A stretch of DNA of 64,000 nt from Linderina pennispora (lineage: Eukaryota > Kickxellomycota > Kickxellomycetes > Kickxellales > Kickxellaceae), in contig NW_024468265.1 in the NCBI RefSeq assembly GCF_002104995.1, positions 1-64,000 of the forward strand. Direction: 5' to 3'. The notes under the pieces were generated by a model, which saw only the letters and a list, made by a program, of their open reading frames with translations, had not been told where the DNA came from and searched no databases. Shown here piece by piece: positions 9,970-19,106 of the stretch (the stretch's first letter is position 1; each line of letters begins with the position of its first letter). The position numbers were made by a program, and so were the translations under genes.

Positions 9970-11505
9970 ATGCCAGTTGACTCACACACGCTTGGAGCTA
10001 CAAAGTACCAGGTCTTCTGTACCATCCTGGCCGCCATCGGTAGTTTCAACTTTGGTTGGAACATCGGTTCCGTGAACATTCCCGGCGACGTCTTGCAAAA
10101 CTGTGTTACTGGCCGCAAGTACTACGGCCGCTTCCCGTCTTGCATCTATGTCAAGTCCGGAACTGTTTGGGGTCTGGTTGTTGGTTGCTTTGCCATTGGT
10201 GCCATCATCGGTGCTGTCGTCTCCAACCCTATTATTAACCGCAAGGGATACAAGTTTGTCCTGTGCTGGTTCGCTCTGCTCAACGTTGTTGGTGCCCTGT
10301 TGCTGTCGCTGACCACCAAGATCCCCCAGTTCATCATCGGCCGTCTTGTCGTCGGTATTGCTGCTGGTGCCGCCAACAACGCCATGGCGACATACGTCTC
10401 GGACATGGCTACACCACGTAGCCGTAACATTCTGAGCGGTGCCCTGCAATTTGCTTGTAACTTTGGTATCATGATTGACAACGCATGTGCCCTGGGCCTC
10501 GCTTCTCCCCCTCGCTAGCGCATCTTGTTCGCCATCACTAGTGTCTTTGGCCTGATCAACTTTGCGCTGTTCCCGTTCGCTCCCGAGTCGCCCAAGTGGC
10601 TGGTCAAGAACGGCCGCATCGACGAGGCACGCGAGGCACTGCAAAAGTTCCGTGCTGGTGCTGACATCGAAGGAGAGATGAACGACATCATCCAGACTGA
10701 CAAGGCGAACCGTGAGCGCACCGCCGATGTCAACGTCATGCAGGTCCTGCGCGGCCAGACCCCCGACAACCTCCGCCACCAACTGCTCTGTGTGTCGGCG
10801 CTCATGTTCTTCCAACAGCTGTGCGGTATCAATGCTGTCATTTTCTACTCGACGCAGATAATCAACAAGTCGACGCATGATAACCCTGCCAACATCCCCA
10901 CTCTGGCCCAGATTCTGTCGTTCATCATCTCGGTGTGCGCTCTAATTTTCACTTTCTTCGGAATGATCCTTGGCGCCTACTTTGGCCGCCGCACCCTGCT
11001 CATGTTCTCCCATGGCACAATGGGCATCTTTTCCGCTATCATGGTCGCTGGCTCAGTCAGGGACATTACCGGACTGGTGGTGACCATGGTGTTCCTGTTC
11101 AACGCCTTCTTCAACCTCGGTGTCGGAACCATCCCATGGGCTGCAGCCTCAGAAATGACTCCTGGATATGCGATGACCGCCATGTCTGCTATTGGTACCG
11201 GTATCGGCTACCTGTTCACCTTCGTCATCGGCGTCATTTTCCCGCCCATGCAGGCTGCTTGGGACAGCTGGACCTTCTTCTTCTTCATGGCGTGGAACAT
11301 TGCTGCTGTCTGCTTTGTCTTCCTGTTTATCCCCGAGACCAAGGATCGCCGTATTGAGGACACGGTCCGTGTTCACTCGGTTGGTATCCACATTGTCGTT
11401 GGCAAAAAGTGGCAGGTTAGCGCTGCGAGCGAGAAAGATGAGATGGCTCGTGCCGAGGCTGCCGACACAGGGGAATCTCATGTCGCTGCTGGTGTTGAGG
11501 CCTGA
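9970..11505 (+). pseudogene. MFS hexose (GLUT-like) transporter with one in-frame stop codon
   Basis: A single reading frame of 512 codons encodes a 12-helix sugar porter. The first helix (FCTILAAIGSFNFGWNIGS), GLUT-like loop GRLVVGIAAG, helix 7 FFQQLCGINAVIFYST and C-terminal PETKDRRIE (PETKGR signature) are all present. Codon 183 (10516-10518) is TAG, between GLASPPR and RILFAITSVFG. A tryptophan codon TGG there would need one G-to-A change. Unlike other broken genes here, the frame itself is not shifted. The stop cuts the protein before helix 6, so a transporter is unlikely to be made unless the stop is misread or is a base error. The upstream TTG (9964) is not a likely start. Confidence 0.8.
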
Positions 11506-11818
11506 TCAGGCCCAGTCAATAATCATTTCGGTGCCAATAGTCCTCACTCAAAATACAGTTAATAGAATGGACTACATACGAGAAGGGTCAATGTGCGATG
11601 GTGCATGGTTCATTTTGCAGTTGGTGTTGCTGCGGTTTCAAAATGGGCTAATGTCTTGATCATCATTAGCGATAATTAAGCAATGTGCTTGGCTGCTGCG
11701 ATTGGCCACATATCCTCATGCTGTTGGATGTTCAGTGCTGCTCTCTTGAGGCCTCGATTTTTCCTGCCTTCCCAACATCTGTAACAAACATTTAGTTTAT
11801 TCATCATTTTATTCGATA
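11506..11818. other. Intergenic region between transporter and DnaJ gene
   Basis: About 310 bp holding the transporter 3' end and the DnaJ promoter. No other feature seen. Confidence 0.5.
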
Positions 11819-13042
11819 ATGGAGGCAAACGTAGATGAGGCTGCGCGGGCGCTGGCAATTGCTCAGCGGAAATGGGAGAGCGGCGATAAGGAAGGAGCGC
11901 TGAGGCTTGCGCGCAAGTCCAATTCACTGTACCCGACTCCATCGGCGGAGGCAAAAATTGCAGAGTTCGAGCGCTCGTCAGCGCCAAGTCAAGACCAGGA
12001 GACAGCATCTGCAGCTGAAGCGACAAAAGCTGCAGGTGGCGAAAAGAAGGAGGCTGGTCCCGAGCTCAGACAACGGCGCGCGCCAAAGCAGGCAGCACCA
12101 GCCGAGAGCGAAAAGCCCAGACACACCCCAGAGCAGTTGTCGGCAGTGCGGCGTGTAATGGCGGCAAAGAGCGACTACTATGCCGTTCTGGGAGTGCAAA
12201 AGACAGCGACAGAGGTCGAAATCAAAAAGGCGTACCGGAAATCAGCGCTCGTGTTTCATCCAGACAAGAACACAGCACCCGGAGCTGACGAGGCATTCAA
12301 GCTGGTTGCGCAGGCGTTTACAGTGCTGAGCGATGCAGACAAGCGGGCGTACTATGACCGCTATGGCGTCGAGTCGCGCGGCACACCCTCGGCGTCGGCT
12401 GGTGGCAGCAACATGTTCCACCGTGCGGGCGGGCGGCCAATGGCTGGTGGGTTCGAGCAGGAGATCTCTCCAGAGGATCTATTCAACATGTTCTTTGGTG
12501 GCGACTTTGGCCAATATGGAGTGCAGTTTGGACCCGGCGTGCGGTTCCAGCAGCGGCGTGGGTTCCCGATCAACATGAACCAGCAGCGGTTCAGGCAACA
12601 GCGCGCCAACGAGGATGACGGTGCAAGAGCGACATGGCTTCAGTTCCTACCATTGCTGCTGCTAGTCTTCACGTACTTTGCGTCGACCATCATCTCGATG
12701 CTTTTTGGCGAGGAGGCGCCGCCGGCATACGCGTTCCAGCCAACCAGCCAGCACTCGCAGGTGCGCGTCACGCAGCACCGGAATGTCCAGTACTGGGTTG
12801 ATAGCTCCGAGTTCTCGCAATCGATTGTGGCAAAGAAGTCGTCAAAGCTGTGGCAGTTTGAGCTGGATGTCGAGTCACAGTACATTTCGCGTCTGCAGCG
12901 CAAGTGCCGGCAGCAGATGGAGGCCAAGCGAAACAAGATCCACATGGCGCAAGGGTGGTTTGGTGTTGGCGGCGACAAGGACAAGCTGCGTGAGGCGGAG
13001 GCAATGAAGCTGCCGGCGTGCGACGAGCTTGAAGCGGTTTAG
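11819..13042 (+). CDS. ER membrane J-domain protein, DNAJB12/14 (HLJ1)-like
   Basis: Intact 407-residue Hsp40 co-chaperone. An N-terminal helical region (about 1-35, [21 protein letters not shown]) matches the TPR-like start of DNAJB12/14. A charged linker follows, then a full J domain (about 118-185) with HPD in [12 protein letters not shown], a Gly/Phe-rich stretch, and one transmembrane helix near 274-296 ([17 protein letters not shown]). The C-terminal ~110 residues correspond to the DUF1977 region of this subfamily. Family members sit in the ER membrane with the J domain in the cytosol and recruit Hsp70 for ER-associated degradation. Gene spacing to the next ORF is small (about 100 bp). 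Confidence 0.88.
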   Translation: MEANVDEAARALAIAQRKWESGDKEGALRLARKSNSLYPTPSAEAKIAEFERSSAPSQDQETASAAEATKAAGGEKKEAGPELRQRRAPKQAAPAESEKPRHTPEQLSAVRRVMAAKSDYYAVLGVQKTATEVEIKKAYRKSALVFHPDKNTAPGADEAFKLVAQAFTVLSDADKRAYYDRYGVESRGTPSASAGGSNMFHRAGGRPMAGGFEQEISPEDLFNMFFGGDFGQYGVQFGPGVRFQQRRGFPINMNQQRFRQQRANEDDGARATWLQFLPLLLLVFTYFASTIISMLFGEEAPPAYAFQPTSQHSQVRVTQHRNVQYWVDSSEFSQSIVAKKSSKLWQFELDVESQYISRLQRKCRQQMEAKRNKIHMAQGWFGVGGDKDKLREAEAMKLPACDELEAV

Positions 13043-13147
13043 ATAGTTTCGGGCCCATTTTAATAGCACATTTTAATTTTGATATACAGGTTTGCAAAGT
13101 TGGTGGTGGCGCGCAGCTTGTGTTCTTGGCTCTATGTTTCGCATACG

Positions 13148-13726
13148 ATGGTCTCTGGAATCACGCAGATATGGCTGTGTCCAATCGACGCAATCTCGCC
13201 GCCAAAAGAAGTAGCGGGGGTTGATTTGCTGCAGCAAGCAGGAGGGAACGACAAGGAGCTGCAGCCGAGGGAGTGGATGCAGGGACACATGTTTGTCCCT
13301 GCGGGCAGCGAGACGGAGCACTACTCGATACTGGCAGTGCCAGCCCACCGGCCCCCACATATCCACGGCTGCATGGTCTCTGGCACGACAACGCCGGCCT
13401 ACTACGACGTTTACGTCTCGCAGTACGCAGCAGATTGTGTGAAAGTAAGGTACTGTGCGTATAATGTTGAGCGCAACGGCGGTGCGGGAGATGCGCTGGC
13501 ATTGGAGCTTGACCCGCCTGCTACAGCAGCCCTGTCGGTCGATATGCGGTTTCAAGACGCCAAGGTCGCATCGGAATTCAAGCTGGTGACAACCAAGCTC
13601 ATTTCGGGAGATCGGGCCGTGGCGCATCTGTCGCAGTTCGCTCCAACAACTCTGGCAGCACTACAAGGGGCTGGGCTGGAGACAAGCGAGGTAGTTGTTT
13701 GTTTGGGCGTTGCCAACGTATCGTGA
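13148..13726 (+). CDS. Hypothetical protein, 192 residues
   Basis: Open frame from ATG at 13148 (MVSGITQIWLCPID). The frame continues upstream to 13079 without another ATG. It contains a moderately hydrophobic, beta-like region with HYSILAVPAHRPPHIHG and ends in EVVVCLGVANVS. No family is recognised; no signal peptide or transmembrane helix is evident. It starts about 105 bp after the DnaJ stop on the same strand, so it may use a short promoter inside the DnaJ 3' end. GC-rich codon usage resembles its neighbours, which supports it being real. Confidence 0.5.
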   Translation: MVSGITQIWLCPIDAISPPKEVAGVDLLQQAGGNDKELQPREWMQGHMFVPAGSETEHYSILAVPAHRPPHIHGCMVSGTTTPAYYDVYVSQYAADCVKVRYCAYNVERNGGAGDALALELDPPATAALSVDMRFQDAKVASEFKLVTTKLISGDRAVAHLSQFAPTTLAALQGAGLETSEVVVCLGVANVS

Positions 13727-13884
13727 TAAAGTGGGCCTGGTCCAGGCCCACGGGTGGCGCTGTTAATAAACGCATGGAGGAATTGCAAGGGACCGGTGGT
13801 CTGCAGGCTTGCGCTTGTTTCTCATTCCTTTCGTCCAGCATATCCGTATATTAGCAGTCCCAATATTTCGCCTGTCGTTGAATA

Positions 13885-15084
13885 ATGTACCGAAGAAAAT
13901 CCGTGAGCAAAAGGCGGCTGCCGAGCGAAGAGACGCAGCAGGGAGGCGGTGCGTGGTTTGGGCCATCGCCCTGCTGGACCGAGTCGAGCAGCGAAATCGA
14001 CGGTGCCGAGGTCACAGCGTTTCGCGACCACGTATGCCGGCGACTCGACGAGCAATGGATGATGCTGCGGCAGCTGATGCAGATGGTCCAAGACATGGGT
14101 CAGCTGCAGCGCGAAGCAGCACCTGTCAACGTGCCGCTGCGATTCAACCCGCGTGTAGAGCCTCCAAAGGAGCACTGGCCCCTCCAGCACAGTTCAGACA
14201 GCACAATTGCTTTGCGCATGACCCGCAGGCAAGCAGAGGCTGCTGCGGTGGAGACAGCGCAGGCAAGCATCCAGTCACCGGGTGCAGCTGCAAAGAAGCG
14301 GCAGCCATTGAAAATCAAGGGCCTGCTTATTCAGGCTAGATCTGCTGCCCAGAGCCCTGCGTCGACCGAGACGCTGTCTGTCGCCAGCCAGTCGTCGCCA
14401 TTGATGGATATGTGGAGCCAGTGTTTGAGGACACGAGATTCGCTGACTGAGGAAATGGAGCGGTCCAGGAAGACCGGAGAGATGGCCAACGAGATGCTCA
14501 AGGATATTGACTCCATTCTCGAGGCTCCAGTTGGGGATGCTCGGAGTGGTCTGGCCCGGCATACAGTAAGCCCCGGTATACATGGCCCGGTCCAGCAAGC
14601 AGTAGCACCACCACCCCCAGCACCACCGCCTCCACCGCCTCCCATGTCATGCTCATCGGTGACTGCAGCACCAGCACCACCACTGGCTGCACAACCACCA
14701 GCAGCCCCTCCACCACCCCCAGTGACGACATCGCCTTCAAATGTAACTGCGTCTCTGCCTGCCCCTGCCCCTGCCCCTCCCCCGCCGCCACCACCACCAC
14801 CACCACCACCGCCGCCGCCGCCGCCCCCTCCTCCCCCTCCTCCGCCTTCAGCGGTCCTGACAGCCCCAGCAGTCCTAGCCCAGCCAACTACTGCCCCCAG
14901 GGCACCCACTACGCCACCAGTATGCCCAGCCTGTGCGTGCTCGTGCAAGCAGCACCACCATATTCCGAGCAGCCATGCAGCAGCCGTCCCTGGCCAGAAC
15001 AAACCGACCACCCAGGCGTCGCCCTCTGGAAGGGGCAAGGCGTCGGTCCTGGAGCTGGCCCGCATGTTTGACAGTGGGCGGTGA
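13885..15084 (+). CDS. Proline-rich (FH1-like) protein, function unknown
   Basis: Intact 399-residue ORF. The N-terminal half has a predicted helical stretch (about 45-75, rich in Gln, Met and Leu: LRQLMQMVQDMGQLQRE) and a second one near 190-220 (SLTEEMERSRKTGEMANEML). Residues about 240-330 are almost pure proline with small interruptions (APPPPAPPPPPPP blocks and a run of more than 20 Pro), the type that binds profilin, SH3 or WW domains. A short Cys-rich piece (CPACACSCKQHHH) follows. No FH2, WH2 or other actin domain is present, so it is not a formin. Likely a scaffold for actin or polarity machinery, by composition only. Confidence 0.6.
   Translation: MYRRKSVSKRRLPSEETQQGGGAWFGPSPCWTESSSEIDGAEVTAFRDHVCRRLDEQWMMLRQLMQMVQDMGQLQREAAPVNVPLRFNPRVEPPKEHWPLQHSSDSTIALRMTRRQAEAAAVETAQASIQSPGAAAKKRQPLKIKGLLIQARSAAQSPASTETLSVASQSSPLMDMWSQCLRTRDSLTEEMERSRKTGEMANEMLKDIDSILEAPVGDARSGLARHTVSPGIHGPVQQAVAPPPPAPPPPPPPMSCSSVTAAPAPPLAAQPPAAPPPPPVTTSPSNVTASLPAPAPAPPPPPPPPPPPPPPPPPPPPPPPPSAVLTAPAVLAQPTTAPRAPTTPPVCPACACSCKQHHHIPSSHAAAVPGQNKPTTQASPSGRGKASVLELARMFDSGR
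14761..14848. repeat. Low-complexity proline codon repeat
   Basis: Successive CCT/CCC, CCA and CCG codon runs inside the coding region above. Such simple repeats commonly vary in length. Confidence 0.9.
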
Positions 15085-15447
15085 AGATTGACCACGCCAC
15101 GCAGCGGTTAGTGGTCGGCTCCAACATCGCTTTCAGCAAATCTGCTTTTTTTAGGGTGCCAATTTACGGAGCCGGCCCAGTGCAGGTAAAAATAGACAGC
15201 TAAAATTGGGGGGCCGCCGGTTCTATCAGCCTGCCTTGCCCCTCGCATGAATGGGGGAGGGTCAGCACCAGCACCAGCAGAGCAGGCTCTACTCTCTTTT
15301 TCCACCAGACTAGCATTTTTATTCCCTTCTTTCCTGCTTCGCTGACACCTTTTTGCACGCTCACTCTATTTTTCAAGAACGCACCTTTCTCTCTTTTTCT
15401 CTCTCTTTCCCCGTATCTCTAACGTCATACACACCTGTTAATAGCTG
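15085..15447. other. Intergenic region with pyrimidine-rich leader
   Basis: About 360 bp. The right part (15290-15420) is strongly CT-rich, a common fungal core promoter feature ahead of the next start codon. Confidence 0.5.
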
Positions 15448-17236
15448 ATGAAGGTACCATTTTTCCGCTCCAAGAACACACGCTCCAGCAGCCGGCGCGG
15501 CTCGGCGCTCGACAACATCGCCAGCGGATCCGAGGAGTCGTCGCCATACTCGACAGCGCCGTCATCGTCGGTAAACATGAGCATGCCGGCCTTGCCGCGG
15601 TTCACCAGCACAGCGCCCAACAACGCAACCAGCAACAGCAGTGGGTCGATCGTTGCGCAGCTGGCAGAGATGGAGGAGTTCCTGGGCAAGATTGCCGACT
15701 TCCAGGGCGAGGCGCGGCGACTGTTCCCCGAGAACGTGGCCCTGGACCAAATCCTGACCGGCCTGCAGGACGAGTGCCAGCGCCGGGTCGAATACATCAG
15801 CCGCGTGTCGGCTCCGCCGGCGTGGATGTCGCACCAGCGCTCGTCGTCGTCGTCATCGACCGTTTTGGCACAAGGTGCAGGCGCCATGTCTACGCCCAAT
15901 ATGGCCGCGGGGCGGCTGCAGCCGGGGAGTGGCGGGTCTGTGCGCGGCCGTGGGGCTATCAGTGCGCCAGGGGTCGAGATGTCGCCGGCGTCGTCGAGCA
16001 CAGTAACCTCGACCAACAGCCATCGGAGCCGCGGCGACAGTGCTGGCGGCAGCAGCGATGGCAGCGGCAGAGGAGCCCAGAGCAGCTTTTTCTCGCGGCA
16101 TGGCCACAACAAGCATGCCGGCGAGGGCAAGCCGGCCAAGCGCGATTCCAGGGTGGCCGAGAGCCGCCGCCAGGCCACGACCATGTCGATGTTTGTCTCC
16201 AAGACGGTAAGCAATACCTGATGTCTCTTTTGTGAATGTTTTTTTCTTGCGGACAACAACCGCCATGCATCTTGGCCTCCCCTCCCTTTGCTCCTGTTTT
16301 TGCCTCTCCTATTCGGATTCGCACATGCCCGCACACACGGTATATAACCACTATCGCCCTCCCTTTCGGAACGTGATCTGCCTTGCCTTTTGTTTTGCGT
16401 TTTTTGGGGGAGTGTGCGAGCAGCTTCCACCGACAAGAGGCTCGCTGGGCGTGTTCGCACGCGGCTGAGATGGTGTCAGCCAAAACTTGAATCCCGCGTG
16501 TTCACGCACTGACTGATTGTGTGCTCCGTTGTTTTTTTCTGGTTTATAGTCCTCGGCAGGCATTGATGGCGGCAGCGTAAAGCCCAACAGTAGCAGGCTG
16601 AACGGCGCTGGCAGTAACACAAAATCGGTGCGCAACAGCGCTATGAACCCGCTGGCCGAGCCCCCGCAGCGTCCTAGATCCAGGACCTCGTCGGCTGATC
16701 TGTTCCGGCCATTGTCGGTGGCGGTGGCCGACAATGGCAGCCCGGCATTGGCGGCAAAGTCCTCGCTCAATGTCGTGAGAACGGCGACCGGCGGCCTTGG
16801 TTCGGTGGAGACAAAGCAGCAAGGGCACGCAGCGCCCAGATCCGGCATCGAGTATGCGGTGACGCTGAAGCTGGCGGGCAGGAAGATTGATGCCGCGGTA
16901 TCGTCATCACTGCAGGCGTCGCTGATTTCGCTGAACCTTGCGACGCAGATGGGCATGATAATCCAGCGGATACCGCACCATGGGCGTGTGTGGGACCGCC
17001 GCGGCACCAGCTGGCCGGTGGTGGGCAAGGTCGCGGGGCTGCCGTTCGTGTGCGGCAACATGTCGTTCACGCATGACTTCCAGGTCGTCCAGCCGGGCGT
17101 CGAGATGCCGCGCGACCTGGTTCTTGCCAACGACTTTTGTGTTGGAAACAAGGGCCACATCAAGGACAACCGGCTGCATCTGGAGCAGCTGTGCACAACA
17201 GTGACTGTGCCCGTGCGCCAGATCTCTGCTCGCTGA
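15448..17236 (+). CDS. Two-exon protein with coiled N-terminus and retropepsin-like C-terminal domain lacking the catalytic Asp
   Basis: Exon 1 is 15448-16206 and exon 2 is 16550-17236, joined in frame across an intron, giving about 481 residues. The middle is Ser/Gly-rich and disordered. Residues about 65-120 form a helical segment (AQLAEMEEFLGKIADFQGEARRL). The last ~130 residues read like a Ddi1/retroviral-type aspartyl protease fold: GIEYAVTLKLAGRKIDAAV, a central PVVGKVAGLPFVCGNMSF, and DLVLANDFCVGNKGHIK, which resembles the DLLLGNDFL..H signature. The expected catalytic D-T/S-G after the first strand is replaced by VSSSLQASLIS, so no protease activity is expected. Family assignment is inference from motif spacing; the gene structure is well supported. 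Confidence 0.6.
16207..16549 (+). other. Spliceosomal intron (343 bp)
   Basis: Donor GTAAGC after AAG ACG. A CACTGACTGAT branch-like sequence at about 16507-16517 is followed by a T-rich tract and TTTATAG acceptor. Both exons continue in the same frame after removal; without it exon 1 stops at once. Confidence 0.8.
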
Positions 17237-17577
17237 GCGGCCCTGGACTTGGCCAGCCCCCTGCAATATTCCATGCCCAAGCTCTTTCTCTTCTATCTTT
17301 CGAATGCATCGCAAACATCATCTCACAATCAAAAACCTTTAATGCGGAGGTATTGTGTTGGCTGGCATGTGGTCCTGGGTGGTTTCAGACACATGAGGAT
17401 CCTTTGGCTCCACCGTGCACCATGTGAGGTCTGACTCTGAAAATACGTGGCGCAGGGCAGCCATGTCCATTTGAACTGGTATGTGCTGTTTGGCTCCCGG
17501 CGGCTTTTTGAAATTACATTTTTGGCTCCCGCAATATACACTAACATTTAGCCACCTTTCCCACGCACCAAGAAGCC
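17237..17577. other. Intergenic region
   Basis: About 340 bp between two same-strand genes. No extra gene or element recognised. Confidence 0.5.
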
Positions 17578-19071
17578 ATGTACTACCCTGACGATAGCAG
17601 CAGCGGTAGCAGCTATGGCAGCGACATGGATGCAAGCCGCCCATCAACTGCCGCCCACATCCCAGCAGCTCGCAGCGCCCAGTCGGTTGATCTCGACGAC
17701 CGACTGCGCTCACTACCAGACAACCGCTCGCTGCCCAACATCAAGATCAAGGTCAAAGACCGGAGCCGAAACCGCCTAAAGTACGCTGGCCAGGGCTACA
17801 CCGGCTCATACAGCAGCCATGACGACAGCGACGGCAGCGTCTGCGATAATCCGTCTGTAAATGAGATAGTATATCGCAGAGCCCCAGCGCTCTCCAAGCG
17901 CATGATCGGCGCCGCCCGGCTCAGCGAGATGATGTACGGCAGACGCCGACACCGCGCCGCCGAAGAAGCAGCCATGGCCGAGGAGCGGCGGAAGCAGGCG
18001 GAACTGCGGCTGCTCGAAGAAGGCAAGCGCAAGCGCAAGAAGCGCCACCGCAGGCAGCTGAATGTTATCAGGACGGGCATTGACGGGGATCTGCAGACAT
18101 CGCAGACAATGGAGCAGTCCGCCATGCCCGCAGCCGACGGTCTGGCACTGGACAACAAGGAGCTGCCCGAGAAGCAGATATTGCAGGAGCAGATCGCAGA
18201 CAAGCCAAAGCAGCTGCTGTCGACCAGCGATGGCGGACCAGAGTCCGAGTTCAACCTGCGCATGTCGTTTGCCTCGGACATGGACAGCGACGAAGAGTTC
18301 AATGGCCTATTGGCGCCGGGTGCCTTCGGCGACGAGAAGCAGAAGGAGCTGGCCGACGGCAACAAGTTCCGCCGCATACTGGGCGCCAAGGCGCATGAGC
18401 GCGAAGCCCGCTTGTTCAAGCCCGTGGTGTTCGATCCGAACCGCGGCAACGCTGCCAACGGGGCGTCGTGGGCGCAAAACGACCAGGGCGGAGAAGGTTT
18501 CAAGTTCCCGTTCTGCTGCTGCGGAGCCAAATACTGCGTGGCGGCGACCTTCGCCATGATCGTGCTGCTGTCGATCGTCGGCTTCTTCCTCTGGCCGCGC
18601 GTGCCGTCGATCTCGATCTCCAGCCTGTCGGCGCTGGAACCGGCCAAAATCACATACGACAAACAGGAGAGCCTGTTTGGCATCATGATGCCGCTGCAGA
18701 TAAACTATGCGATCAACAGCGGCAATTTCTACCCGCTGGTCATCAGCAGAGTGCACGTGCTTGGGTTTAACGGCGTCACCGGGAACAGAATCATCGAGAC
18801 CGAAATACTTCGCCTGGAGTCGCTGCCGCAGACGCTGCAGTTCCACTCGGCCAACACCACCATGCATTACCTGACATCGGACATGAGCGATCCGGCCCTG
18901 GTCGATCTGTTTGCCAAGTGCGCGCCCAAGTCGTCGGGCCTGCAGAGCAGCGACCTCGAGCGGTCAGGCAAGCTCAGCATCCGCTTCCACATCAAAGTCG
19001 ATGTCGGCAACTTCGGCTGGCTGAAGCAGCCAGTGGTCACTCTCAACCAGCAAGTAGAGTGTCCGGAATAA
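17578..19071 (+). CDS. Type II membrane protein with C-terminal LEA_2-like domain
   Basis: Intact 497-residue protein. The first ~315 residues are polar and disordered, with a basic Arg/Lys-rich helix near 115-165 (RRKQAELRLLEEGKRKRKKR). One transmembrane helix lies at about 318-340, preceded by a Cys cluster (FPFCCCGAKYC) that could be palmitoylated. The ~155 residues after it (LQINYAINSGNFYPLVISRVHV ... VDVGNFGWLKQPVV) have the alternating pattern of LEA_2 / NDR1-HIN1-like beta domains, which in fungi occur in vacuolar or cell-surface membrane proteins. The topology would place the LEA_2 domain in a lumen or outside. The specific role is unknown. It converges on TELO2 with only 35 bp between stop codons. 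Confidence 0.65.
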   Translation: MYYPDDSSSGSSYGSDMDASRPSTAAHIPAARSAQSVDLDDRLRSLPDNRSLPNIKIKVKDRSRNRLKYAGQGYTGSYSSHDDSDGSVCDNPSVNEIVYRRAPALSKRMIGAARLSEMMYGRRRHRAAEEAAMAEERRKQAELRLLEEGKRKRKKRHRRQLNVIRTGIDGDLQTSQTMEQSAMPAADGLALDNKELPEKQILQEQIADKPKQLLSTSDGGPESEFNLRMSFASDMDSDEEFNGLLAPGAFGDEKQKELADGNKFRRILGAKAHEREARLFKPVVFDPNRGNAANGASWAQNDQGGEGFKFPFCCCGAKYCVAATFAMIVLLSIVGFFLWPRVPSISISSLSALEPAKITYDKQESLFGIMMPLQINYAINSGNFYPLVISRVHVLGFNGVTGNRIIETEILRLESLPQTLQFHSANTTMHYLTSDMSDPALVDLFAKCAPKSSGLQSSDLERSGKLSIRFHIKVDVGNFGWLKQPVVTLNQQVECPE

Positions 19072-19106
19072 CATAATACAAGGAGCCATATTACTAATAG
19101 ACATTT

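Noticed and set aside
9982-10878. 298-codon minus-strand ORF
   Set aside because: Antisense to the hexose transporter. The sense strand carries clear transporter motifs; the antisense product is Asp/Gly/Thr-rich without domains.
14331-15095. 254-codon minus-strand ORF with polyglycine run
   Set aside because: Mirror of the polyproline codons on the plus strand; no independent evidence of a gene.
15438-16460. 340-codon minus-strand ORF
   Set aside because: Antisense to the two-exon gene and spans its intron. Low-complexity Arg/Leu/Ser composition.
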